Source: Armillaria gallica (taxonomy: Eukaryota > Basidiomycota > Agaricomycetes > Agaricales > Physalacriaceae). Taken from it: 64,000 bases of DNA. The stretch spans positions 1,426,001 through 1,490,000 of the forward strand of contig JBANDB010000012.1 of NCBI GenBank assembly GCA_037576215.1, given 5' to 3'. The stretch's first letter is position 1; every line of letters starts with the position of its first letter. The notes under the pieces are model-generated. The model was given only the letters and a program-made list of their open reading frames with translations, made no database searches and was not told the DNA's origin. The position numbers were made by a program, and so were the translations under genes. Of the stretch, positions 13,501-24,237 are shown in pieces.

Positions 13501-14284
13501 AAGTAGACTCGAACCAGTCTACGAGGCCGTCTAGTTCCTATTGAGGGGATGAAGGACGGAATAACGACCATATTCAGGCGACAGGCAGGCGTCTATGTTG
13601 GAAGCCGGTTCACGTTACACTGATTGACTAATGAAGTAAGAAATGTTTGAGATTACTAATTCCGAGTCTCCTTTCTGACCGTTATCAAAGCATGGTACTA
13701 GTTTTGCCAGAGGAACTCTGCAACAGCGGTTGTGGAAATCCTGCTATGAAGATGCCCTAAACTGAACTGTTTTATTACCCTTCTCCTGATGGATCGCGTG
13801 CCTTGCAACTGGATACTTTTCGCTCTTCCAACTTCGTGAGAGCCGCCGATTGATATATCTTAATCCGTCTCGCCGCGTATTTCCGCGGTGTGTAATTTTG
13901 CCTTTGTACTTACCACGTCTGGCCGAATCATCGATTCCATCCGTTTCCATCGCTTTCGACGACCGAAATCGGCATGCTAAACTTCATACCGACGGACAGC
14001 TACTCGCGAGGAGTCTTCTAGGCTATGGCTTCAACGATATTCCTACAGCTTAAGAGTTACTGGGGGTCTCTCTTGGGACACGGGTCGCGCCTATTCAGCC
14101 GATGTCTACTATCACTACTCCGGGTTTCTCGTAAAACTCTATCCGCTCTGACGTCTTTGTTTCAAGGCTAAATGGCCATTGGTTGAATGCATCATTACAA
14201 AATGTGACAAATCGATTTCACGAGTAACAAAAAATAGAAACCACCGGGTACGGTCGGTGGTGACTCGGGTCATGAGTTTGGGCG
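13501..14284. other. intergenic region, no gene seen
   Basis: No domain, spliced frame or repeat was recognised. The 3' part is the upstream region of the MARVEL-domain gene. Confidence 0.45.
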
Positions 14285-14292
14285 TATATAAA
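14285..14292 (+). promoter_or_regulatory. TATA box of the MARVEL-domain gene
   Basis: TATATAAA lies about 104 bp before the ATG at 14396, a normal distance for a fungal TATA promoter with a short leader. Confidence 0.6.
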
Positions 14293-14395
14293 TGTGAACC
14301 CTGGGTTGACTTTCTAGTCTGTCGTTGTTCTAGCCACCCGGCAGCTACCAGCAGCTATCTCCCATCCTCCCGTTCTGCGAAGTCGAGTCGTCGTC

Positions 14396-15148
14396 ATGCC
14401 TGGTTCGTTGTGCATTACTCTTCTGCTATAGCGTGTATTGACACACTACACAGAAAAGAAAGAATATGTCCAGACCCCTTTCAAGGCTTTCATCACGTCC
14501 CCGAGACGCATGCTCTATGCTATCGCGTTTTTCCTAGTCTTTGCCTTGAGTTCGTAGCATATCCTTCGATTCACCATTCTTTGATACTCATCGCCTTCTA
14601 TCACACTAGCTACATCACAACTCGGTCTCGTCTCGCAGCAGCTCCACAATGGTGGCAACGACTACGCCAACTACCCCGGCATGGAATACAAGCATGATCT
14701 CGGCTTGCTGCTCTTCAGTTGTGTATTCACCTACCTATACCTGATTGGACATCTATACTCCGCCGGTCTTGGACGTACGTTTTTTTGGCATGTTTTCTCA
14801 CCCAGTTTTAACATCCATGATAGTAATCACCTTCTTCACCTTTGTCGGTGCTGTATTCTGGGGAACTGGTGCAGGTGTAATGTTCCAAGTCAGCCCCTTC
14901 CGATCATACAACTGTGGCAACCCCGCGGACTCGTTCTCGCCGAACTGGGCGCGGTTCGCCGATCAGTGTTCAAGGATCGTGGCTATCCAGGGTATCGCAT
15001 GGGCGAACTGTGAGTATCATTAATTGTCATCGGACCGAGCGCTTATGTTGGACTTCTAGGGGGCTTGTTCGTCTTCCTATTCTTCGGGATGCTCATCCAC
15101 AAGCTGGAAATCAGACCTAGACCCAACGTGACATTCTACGGGCCTTAG
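14396..15148 (+). CDS. MARVEL-domain four-pass membrane protein
   Basis: Small tetra-spanning membrane protein. Exon 1 is only seven bases (ATGCCTG, 14396-14402). Exon 2 from 14454 gives MPEKKEYVQTPFKAF and the first membrane helix MLYAIAFFLVFAL. The next exons give SQLGLVSQQLHNGGNDYANY, helix DLGLLLFSCVFTYLYLIGHL, helix MIVITFFTFVGAVFWGTGAG, the Cys-containing loop RSYNCGNPADSFSPNWARF, and a last helix GLFVFLFFGMLIHKL before a short basic tail ending TFYGP. Four hydrophobic helices with a Cys-bearing second loop match fungal MARVEL proteins, which act in membrane microdomains and vesicle trafficking. Two introns use the unusual donor GTTCGT. All exon junctions keep frame, so the gene appears intact. 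Confidence 0.8.
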
Positions 15149-15652
15149 ATATTCGAAAGAACCCAACATAAAGTTCTGATACGTTTGTTCAGCGATGTTT
15201 AACGATCCATGTCTGATCATGACCTCTATATTACTTCAATCCTGTTTCTAGTAGAAAAAAAAGTTACCTGCATGGCACCCTTTCCAGGTTTTGAGAAATG
15301 AGAATACGAAGTAGTAGGTTGCAACTTGCATGCGTATCGTAGGCCGCGGTTGCTGCTACTGGTGGACCCTGAACCGAGGTTACACTCGGTAGAGCATACT
15401 ACAGTACACATATTTGTAGCAAATATAGATCCGAGGTGGTTGATTGTAGTACCGATACTTTATTCGCTGCGATCAAGCTTACGCGACGCCTTTCTTTCAC
15501 GTCGGAAGATGTCGGGACGCCGGTACACAGATATCGTGTGTGCCAAAAAAGACTGATGACGCAGTCTTCCGGCACGTTGCCTCCCGAGGAACGACATCAA
15601 GCACCGAATTAAAACGCCGCCTGTCCCCTTCTTCAACAACTGGATCGTTAAC
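15149..15652. other. intergenic region, no gene seen
   Basis: Contains the 3' flank of the MARVEL gene and the 5' flank of the OPA3-like gene. The open frame across 15326-15556 has no recognisable content. Confidence 0.45.
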
Positions 15653-16514
15653 ATGGCCAGCGCAAAAGTCGCGACACTGCTAATTCGAGTAAGTAATGAA
15701 CAGTCTCCTTGAATTTTTAACTTATTTCTTGCACGGAGAGACTATTGCGAAGCCAATAAGTTCCACCCTCAAGGAGCAAGCTAAACGGTCCTTTTGATGT
15801 TCATCTTGCCTTATTTAATACGCTTACTTTTTATTCGCAGGCATGACCGGTTTCGAACATTCTGTGTCTCATTAGCCCAGCGAATGTACCGCGCTGAAGT
15901 GAAGCTGAGAACTGGACTGCTGGGGGAGCCCGCGAAACATATACGCCCACTTTCCGAACAAAAGTGCGTCCTGATTTTTGCTTCTGATCTCTTGCATGTC
16001 TGATCCCGTGTACAGAGCTATAGATAATGGAGCCAACGCGTTAGCAGAAGGATTCCTATTCAGTGTAGCAGCACTCTTGATCATAGGAGAAACATGGCGA
16101 TCATCTCGAAGTCAATCTAAACGTAGAGACGACGTGAACGACAAGTTATACGAGCTGGGGACACAGGTGACGGAGCTGAAAACACGGATGAATGTGCTCG
16201 CAGATCAGCTGGAGCAGAGGGACCTGGAGCAGCAGCTGAAGTGCGTTCGTGCTATCCCTGTGCTCATTCACGTAGCTAACCGTCGACACAGGAATGACGA
16301 GCTCACGCGAATATTGGAGCGTGTAGTCGAAATTGGGCTTCGAGGTGGATGGGCAGAATTTGAGGATACGCCACTTCAGTTTCCTCGCATATCTCTCGCG
16401 CCGACTGCCTCCTCAGTCTCCCATTCCCCCCTTCCCACTGACGATACCCGAATAGACGTAAATACCCCAGACAAAGACTCGAAATCCTCAAGCGATAAGC
16501 CCCCCTCACCATAA
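15653..16514 (+). CDS. OPA3-like mitochondrial protein
   Basis: Member of the OPA3 family, mitochondrial proteins linked to optic atrophy in man and conserved in fungi. Spliced exons give MASAKVATLLIR-TIAKPISSTLKEQAKRHDRF, then RTFCVSLAQRMYRAEVKLR, HIRPLSEQK-AIDNGANALA and EGFLFSVAALLIIGETWRSS. The last is the conserved hydrophobic segment. A coiled-coil-like stretch follows (YELGTQVTELKTRMNVLADQ, LEQRDLEQQLKNDELTRIL), and the tail is Ser/Pro-rich and ends DKPPSP. Four short introns were placed, all with GTNNGN donors, and all rebuild conserved residues. Human OPA3 is about 180 residues. The extra C-terminal tail is typical of fungal forms. Confidence 0.85.
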
Positions 16515-17142
16515 TATTCGCATATTGTATCGAAATATAATTCACTATCTTACGCTTCACGGGTTTAGAGACTCGCGTATCACGCCGACGCATATTTGAG
16601 AACTTCGACTCATCAGTTAAGGGCCCCACACTGTGAATCCTGTGTCTACGCCGGGCTGCTTTCCGAGATTACACCTGATCACTGTTTCACACATGTATGC
16701 AGAGTCATACATAATGTGGATAGCGCATTAGAGAAGGAAGCCTATCCAGCTTTGCTGCGCGTTTGAATATTTACCAGGGCGATATTCATCAAATATACAA
16801 TACAAGTGGATGCTGGAATTCAGAAGAGCATAAGACACGCGAACCGCCTGAGGTGCGCCCGTATTTGTCCTTCGTTCGCTTTGTGCTAAGCAGCGACGAT
16901 CATGTTGTCCGAAACTTTAGTCAAGCTCTCGATATACCTTTCGTTCGCCCGAATATTTTTGGCACTGTCTCTGGTAACATGGTATATTAAAATCTAGGGA
17001 TGCAAAAAAGGAAGAAATGAATTGGAATAACAATACAACGGGTAGAGTAACTCTACAAGTAGGGTAGCCAATATGGTATCAAGTACAATGTCCCATGAAA
17101 TTAGACAACGATGCAGTAGAATCTGAAAGCAGAGAGAAAACA
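16515..17142. other. intergenic region with a possible degraded copy of an OPA3 exon
   Basis: Between convergent genes. Around 16694-16765 the sequence resembles the OPA3-like exon that starts near 16012 (AGAGCTATAGATAATGGAGC against AGAGTCATACATAATGTGGA, then GCGTTAGCAGAAGGA against GCGCATTAGAGAAGGA). It has no open frame. No other feature was seen. Confidence 0.3.
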
Positions 17143-19881
17143 TCACATTATACAGCATCCTTCTTGGAAAGGACATATATTATCCAGCCAAGACCACGAA
17201 CGCTCCTCGTCAGCGGCATCGCGCGTCGATATCGGACCTCCCGACCTACGAATCTCGATGACATACTCCTGATCCTCCTCACCCTCTTGTGGTGTATCAT
17301 ACCACCATCGGAGGACTTGTCCATCAACAGACCACCGCCCGGCACTCACCGTCACCTCAACATCCAGGAGGTTCTTCTCCGACAGGGTATGTAGTAAATC
17401 ATCCCCTCCAGTCAACGTGTGACTCGATCGCGAATCAGTCAAATTCGACCCAGACGGGACACGAGATATAGAAGCGCTCGTGTCCACTGAGCCGTCATCA
17501 GTAAGCAGCCGAGAGTGTGCGTAATGCACCAGGGGAACGAAAATCTCCGTAGCTGGCGACTCTTCGTTCACACCACCAGCCTTGAGCTTGTCCTCTGCGC
17601 GCACGGTCACGACGAACTTGAAATACGCCTTCCGCAGGTCGAACGAGATGTCCTTGGGCCGGCCAATGACTTTATGGGGCCAGGGTCGGTTGAACGCCCG
17701 ATCTGCCCTCGCCCCGTCTGTCAGGAATTTGTAGGGATTGTCCCGCCATCGCATCATGTAGAGTTCGTGTCGCTGCTGCGCCCTCAGCTCGTCAAAGCTC
17801 GTACCGTCCCCCATCCCTAGCGTAGCCAAGGAGAACGTCGATGCAGCCCACGCCGCTCGAACGTCGACGCCTTCGCCCGACATCTTCCGTTTCAACAACC
17901 CAGCCTGCGACTCTGTACCCTTAAAGGGGTACTCGCAGTAGTCGTCCTCCTCCTTTCCCCTCCTCACACCCAGATCATCCGAGCTCCACAAACTCAGGTC
18001 TTCCATATTCCACCCGTCGCCCCAATCATGACAGCTATCAGGACAGTATGTCCATATCGTCCAATTGATCGCGTTGGAGCCATCAGCGCCATTGAGACTA
18101 GCATCCAGGGCCCGTTCTTGTCGACTGTAATCGCCCTTGTGCTTCCCATGATCCGTCCAACCGTAACTCCGTTTGTTGTCCATGTCGAACGGAGTACCTA
18201 TCTCACCAAGAATGGTTGGGTAAGGTCCCAGGATATGTGCATCAACCTTGTACATAGAGAGTTGTTCCTGCAACGACTTCCGTATAGCAGTTTCCCCGAC
18301 CTTCACGGCTTGCAGTGGAGAGGAATACTTTCCCCTCAATACTCCCAGGGCATCAGCATTAAACCAATTCCAGTGTCGTGTTATAAGTGTAAGACCGTCG
18401 TAATAGTGGGGGGAGTATGCGGCACGGCCTTTGAGTACGCTCTCGTCGATGGGTGGCGGTGGTGCGAATACGGGGGGCTGCGCGAACATGATTGATTCCG
18501 GATGTGACTCCCTAATACGAGAGGTGAATGCCTCAAAATGGGGCTGCCAATAATCGGCAATGAACTCGACTTCAACCGGGGCGTCATCTGCACACCGCGA
18601 GGAAGGGACATATCGAAAGTAGTCAGGAACAAGAATGTATCCCGACTGTATATCCCACACGCCGTGCTGGGCCCATATGCATGTTCCAAGCTGCCAGTCT
18701 TTGTGCCGCCGCCAGCCCCACCTTGGATGGATGCCTTCTGCGGTCTCAGTCTCGGGATCTGACCACATTTTGTATCCCTTGGGATCAATGGTGACACTGC
18801 CATTCCGTGAGGGACCGAAGGCACCAAAAGACCAGTTATCTACCGTTTGCGCTTCGCCCATACCAAGGCGGAGAGACTGGGCAGGAGAGGGATGGGTGCC
18901 TTTACGGAGGGTAGATCCCTGCTGGGTAGGGGACACATTAAGGTCATCCCACCCACACAGGCCTTCAAAAGGCTCGTTCATGCTGTCCCAGCCAATGACG
19001 CATTCGTCCAATAGGTCGCCGGCATCCCTTATGCGGTCAGCCATCTGACCCATGGCCTCGGTAAAGTGGTCCTGCAGATAGTCCTGAATATTTTGGTCGT
19101 CGATAATGCATTTGGGGGCAAAATCACGGCCAGCGAAGAAGAGGGTGAATATGGTCTGCGATGCTAGGCGGCCGTAGTTGGTGGACCATAGCATGGCAGG
19201 TATCGAGGCGGGATCGGGATCATAAGGTGAAGGATATTCGGCGTGAATAATGGCAGCCTGGGTCGCGGTAAAGTGCCTTGGTTCGATGCCACATGCTGTA
19301 AGGGTCCAAATGGGAGCACCTGAGCCGCCCGAAAAGCGTGACCACTGGTACTCGTGAGCAAAACGGTCTTCGTCTGGAATAGGATACTCACGATATCCTG
19401 ATGAGGATCCATGTAAACTTTGAATCCGTAATCTTTGCACTTTCGTAGGACTCGGACTGTGTAGTCCATGAATTGGTAGTCGTAGAGGCCCCTAGTGGTA
19501 CAAAGGTAACGCGTAGTTCGAGCACGACAGTGACGGGAATACATACGGTCCTTCGTGCTCTAGTGCCTCCCATGTTACAGGGAAACGAAGCATATTGAAG
19601 CCCCAGCCCTTGAGGCGAGCCAAATGAACATCGGCAGAGCCGTCGTCGAGGTTCAGCGGTCGTCCAGTGAAGCTCTCGCCTCCTTCCTCCGCTGCGTCCC
19701 ACAGTCCCTCAAGGATATAGGATGGCTTGCCCAAGGGTGCCTTTGAAGAGCCTGAAAGATTGACTCCTCGAAGTAGTAATGTTCGACCCGCATTGTCGAC
19801 GAAATTGCAATCAGTAGTGTGAATATATGAAGATGAGGTGGGCTGGCCAGTTGCAGGAGATATTGAGGGAACTCTAGGCAT
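17143..19881 (-). CDS. GH5 glycosidase, steryl-beta-glucosidase / EGCrP2-Egh1 group, with CAAX-like end
   Basis: Glycoside hydrolase family 5 enzyme of the fungal group that cleaves ergosteryl-beta-glucoside or glucosylceramide (Cryptococcus EGCrP2/Sgl1, yeast Egh1). Exons are 19881-19547, 19491-19392 and 19344-17143. Landmarks are [70 protein letters not shown] with the acid/base Glu, and [15 protein letters not shown] with the nucleophile Glu. There is also a C-terminal beta domain. The last residues are EGCCIM, a CAAX-like box (C-C-I-M), preceded by a [10 protein letters not shown] stretch, so prenylation and membrane attachment are possible. The frame is also open upstream to 20106, so a start at 20106 cannot be excluded. 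ATG 19881 (MPRVPS) gives the more usual N-terminus. Confidence 0.9.
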
Positions 19882-20106
19882 TTTTCTATGAAGATAAAGA
19901 GGAGACGGTGTCCGCTCGTCGTTGTCGACGACGACGGTAAAAGGGAGAGATTGATTAGAGGAGACAAATGACGCTCCAATGTCAAGTCGTACCACAGGGT
20001 AAATCCTAATGCGGATATTCCAAATGGGGAAATCAGGGCACAGGGGCGATGCGCCGATGCCGGCATCTCCGCTCTTCATCCTTCTCGACGACGCCTCGAC
20101 GCTCAC

Positions 20107-20741
20107 CGAATTCTAGCATGGTTTTTCCAAGAGATTATCATAAATAACGTGCTAATCTCGCGTTTTATTTCTTGGCCTACACCATCGTGGCTGTATATTT
20201 TTTGCTGGACTTCCCTGTACCATCGCAAGATTAAGCCGAGGCCAGTCTAATTATGGATATCAAAGGGTCAAAAAATTATGCCGAATTGTTGGTAGAATCA
20301 GTCCAGTAACTATTAGTATGCTCGAATTCGAATTCAACATTCAAGTTCCGTTGTCGGTTTCATGGACAATCCATATCATCGTCGATCGTGATCCAAATCT
20401 TGGTTCATTCCGAATCGGAGAATCGAACAGTGCCCCAAGTCCTGGTCGGAGAACAAAGATGATTCAGGTGTCCACTAGACTCGTCGAGTGTGTGCTAAAT
20501 GTAGAGTGCTTGGCTACTCTACTTGCACTCCTCTCCTTGCCCCCACCTCTGACCGCCATTTCCGGGGAAGCAGCTGTAACGTAGGCTTTAGACCTGCCAG
20601 ACTGTCTAATCATGTAAGCAGCGGACAATCTAGACTATACTTACTGGACAAGATGCGTGTTATTATAGGATTCGCAAGCATTGCTCATGCGTTGGTTATA
20701 GATGCTAAACAGTAGGATGGATGAAAAATTATACGCAAAAG
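20107..20741. other. intergenic region, no gene seen
   Basis: Upstream flank of the GH5 gene. No open frame with recognisable content. AT-rich in 20150-20310. Confidence 0.45.
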
Positions 20742-20748
20742 TATAAAA
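20742..20748 (+). promoter_or_regulatory. TATA box
   Basis: TATAAAA lies 60 bp before the ATG at 20802 of a small hydrophobic open frame, a spacing that fits a fungal promoter. Confidence 0.4.
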
Positions 20749-20801
20749 GTGTGGATCCCGACTACTCTCTGGTTGCACGAACTCCTGATTAGAACATTGT
20801 C

Positions 20802-21041
20802 ATGCGGGCGGTGATTGCCATTTTGGGAGCACGAGCATTTGCCGTCGGCTTCGTCCTTGCCGGCGGCTGCTTTGTCTTTAATCTCTTCCAAATTTCTTCG
20901 TACGATGTTCAACCAGGTAGCCTAACTCTTGCCCCTGCTCAACTTTTGCACACTCTCGCGCCCGGGATGATGCCATCGAAAAATCCTATCCAAGAATACC
21001 CATTACAAGGAGGCTATTACAAAGCACAGATGGCTTGGTAA
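20802..21041 (+). CDS. small protein with N-terminal hydrophobic segment, uncertain
   Basis: Single open frame of 79 residues. It starts MRAVIAILGARAFAVGFVLA and continues hydrophobic for about 30 residues, which could be a signal peptide or signal anchor. The rest has no known motif (a short Pro-rich stretch, then PLQGGYYKAQMAW at the end). A TATA box stands 60 bp upstream. There may be a further exon, since a GTAGCC donor-like site lies inside the frame near 20917. It could be a small secreted or membrane protein, or a chance frame. Confidence 0.3.
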   Translation: MRAVIAILGARAFAVGFVLAGGCFVFNLFQISSYDVQPGSLTLAPAQLLHTLAPGMMPSKNPIQEYPLQGGYYKAQMAW

Positions 21042-22445
21042 TTTGGTGACCGAAAAGTTGTTGTGGTGATTCTCCACCTGATTCTTCATCGTAGTTACCC
21101 AACTACCGGCAAAAAATACTGTCCGGGTCCTTCTCCACTTAGACCGAAATAGCCCGCATGGGGGTTCAACCGCTGTTGTCATAGTAAGCGAGGTTCAGCC
21201 TGCGGATGACATCTCTTCCGTCAGTTCCGCTCCCAAATGAACATGAAGGCGACTTGTCGGGCTTCTTTCCCAGACATCCAGAACCTGAAAGAGCTTAAAG
21301 CGAAGGAATTAAACCCTCTATCGGACGTGCCCGCTAACAATACTCTTCATGATCCATGGCCCTCTTATTCCGAACTCATCAGTGTTGACATCTGCTTCCG
21401 AAGAAGGTTGACTTTTTTTTTTCGCTTGGAGCTCACTTTGCACACAGGAAGAACCACACCCTCCAGCTCTACCGACCATTCCGTCTTCCCAGGTGGTGAC
21501 TCAGTTTCCACGTTCTACTTTCGGTGGTTGATCATTTGAACTTTGGTTATCTAATCCGCCTTACCCAACCGCTACTTTCCTGGCTATGCTTTTCAATGGT
21601 AGATCATAAACATGGTGGTTGCTGAAACAAGAAGCTACAACACTGTTCAACGGAGTAATTGCTGATGATCTACAATCCGGGCGAGGATGAGGTGTTTCAT
21701 GTAAGGGTATTTTCAGCGCTGATCATCCTCAACTACGTCCCTGCCGCAAATGGCATGGCCAATTGTTTGTGAACGTCGACTAATTGAGCTTTTCCAGACC
21801 ATCGGTGATGATCCCGCTGCCCGAGACCCTCGCTTTTAACAGGTCCGGCAGCAAATTCTGATATTACATCTATTGTGATACCTAGATCACCTACCTCTTG
21901 CAGCAACAATTGCGTTCACAGTGTTCGTCAGAGCACCTCGAAAGCCAGGAATGATTCCAAAGTCGTCATTCTACAATTGCCAACCGTTTTGCAGCAAGGC
22001 ACTACGTTGCGTTTATAACTCCCAAACGAGTCAGATCACCGAATAGCAAGACATAGGGCGGTGAGTATCGCAGAAAAATATTTTTCCTTGATGCTATCGG
22101 TCCATCGTTCAAGTGCCTTCTCCAGGATTTCATTGACACCCTCCGAGCTCAGGTTGATTGATTTTTCATTTCTTTCGAAACACGCGGCTTTATTCATAAC
22201 CGTCGGGTATCTACAATCAAATCATTCTCCCGGCTTTTTTCAGAGCGCCTATGCTTGCCTCAAGTTTACCTCCTCATGGTGGGATCTCCGCGATTCAGAC
22301 TCCGTCATAAGTCGGCTACTTCACGTTCAAGTATTTTCCTTTTGTTCCACGTTCTCTTGGCTGTTCGTGTTACGAGTGAGATGACCTCATGCATATGTTA
22401 TGTTTTATCTCAGATAAACACGGCATCACCGCTCGGAGAAATAAA
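21042..22445. other. intergenic region, no gene seen
   Basis: Several short frames on the plus strand (for example 21237-21539 and 22061-22384) lack domains and splice partners. Part of 22389-22445 may be extra N-terminal coding sequence of the following gene, since its frame stays open to 22389. Confidence 0.4.
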
Positions 22446-23687
22446 ATGCTGAGAAGTAGAATAAGTACGACCTACTGTTCTCCGTACCTTCTCGAAGACC
22501 TTGACCCCCAGACGTGTCTGCACAACCTTTTGGACTCTTCTCGCTTTACCGAATGGGTTTACCTCCGTGCCTCAAACGTATCAGAGATGTGGAACGCAAT
22601 ACCGTCAACTTTCAGTCGTCTGCAGGTAACACCACACTTGTGAGTCCCTCTTTCTATCTGTTTTTCCTGTCGTCACATTAAAAATCTTCACCAGATTGAA
22701 GAAACTTCTGCTTATACGAACTCTAACCGCATGTCTCCGTGCACTGGTGAAGAAGGGTCGAGTATTCCTTCGCCGAGCGCACCAATGCAGCAATCACGCT
22801 CATCAAGTACAGTCTCAAAGGAGGAATCATCAGGCAACTCGATATCTCGTAATGATTTTACGTCCAAGAGCATGGAGAGCATGGCGACGGAACAACTTCG
22901 CCCTGAGAATAGGCCTAGGAATGATGGAATATATCAAACAACGCGTGCTGCACTCATATCTATTCAGCACTGTGGCGAATTTCAGGTCAGTTGTCCTGCG
23001 AAGATCCTTCCTAGACTGACATTCGGTTGATGGAAGTGCGAAGTTTGCATTACCCGACCGATGGGACTTGAATGCGGCGAGCCATGGGTCGGTAATTCTT
23101 GAGCGTTCAACGATTGCTGCGGCTCATGATATCTGATAGCTGGGCATCGAAACAATGGACCACCGAGGCAAGAGAACACTGAGGTACAAGTCCTTGAGTC
23201 ACCGAGGCCTCGACACAATAGAATTTACTTCTCGGGAGGTGTACCCTGAATGTCCAGGTGTAAACTTACTTCAGATTCTGAAAAGGAACGATATTATTCC
23301 AGGGGGCGCTGATCCTCTCACCAAAATAGGACCTGACGGGACGGAAAGGCGGGTTCAAATTCACTATGTAAAGTTTTGACTCTCTACCGTTGCAAGCCTG
23401 ACTGATGATTTGACAGGGTGACTGCAAGCGAATAATTAATCTGAGCTGTACACATGCCCAAATCACACTTTACGGGCTGGTATTCTTGGTGGCTACAGTG
23501 GTTTACAGAGAACTTGCTGGTGCCAATGTGCAGGTGATCTTCATTTGAGTCTCTTAATGACACGTTTTCACCTCCTCTACAGGACCCAACGGTCGACTCA
23601 GTCGAGAGGATAAGAAGCTCCAGGTTATTGGGTGTGTGTAGGACAACTTTAGGTATCTGGACAGCTGAGGTCGCGTTTGTAGTTTGA
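22446..23687 (+). CDS. conserved protein of unrecognised family, paralogue of 3322-4503
   Basis: Second member of the unknown family. Exons are 22446-22625, 22695-22985, 23140-23367, 23417-23533 and 23583-23687, all phase 0, giving about 306 residues. The N-terminus (LLEDLDPQTCLHNLLDSSRF) is followed by a Ser-rich linker. The conserved part runs TTRAALISIQHCGEFQ, LDTIEF, CPGVNLLQILKRNDIIPGGA, VQIHY, ITLYGLVFLVATVVYREL and ends GIWTAEVAFVV. The introns after GEFQ and after QIHY stand at the same places as introns after GNFP and LRY in the paralogue, and a further intron (after GANVQ) is specific to this copy. The hydrophobic stretch LYGLVFLVATVVY might be a buried helix. Function unknown; intact frames argue for a real gene. 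Confidence 0.7.
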
Positions 23688-24237
23688 ATTGCTTGCTAGT
23701 CGCGGGTCGCCGAGGTGCTATAAATTTCTTGCTTCCGCCCGTCTCGCAAAAAGAAATCAAGAAAGAAATACAAGAGTGGATATGACTGACCAAATACTCC
23801 CTCTTCATTTTAAGGGTCTTGCTTGTGAATTGAGCATTGTCAGTTAGATTCCTTTAACGTGCGAAGCAGACTCGACATTATCGACCAATGTACGTTATAG
23901 ATAGACTGTCATCAAAATGCAATGGCTTCAGCCTTCGAGTCCGTGGTTCTATGCTAATTGGCTTTGATGACCACAACGCTGGACAGGAATGTTTTGTTTA
24001 ACATATCAGTCGAAGGGAAAAATCCCAGATGGGCAAACATGACTGGAAGAGCATTGAAATAACGAACCTGCTTCAGCCTTCGGTGGCGACTTGTTATGCC
24101 ACGGCGTGATCCATCATTTGTCGCGCGCATTGCTTCAAGTTAACATGATCTCTCAACAAAATATTACCCACTGAAAACATTTGTATATTGTATAGCCGAT
24201 CCGTAAATATTCCAGATGTCATTCCTAGCAATATATC
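23688..24237. other. intergenic region, no gene seen
   Basis: 3' flanks of two convergent genes. Nothing recognisable. Confidence 0.45.

Noticed and set aside
14179..14697. 172-codon plus-strand frame over the MARVEL gene start
   Set aside because: It runs through a promoter with a TATA box and two introns in a frame different from the conserved protein, so it is a chance frame.
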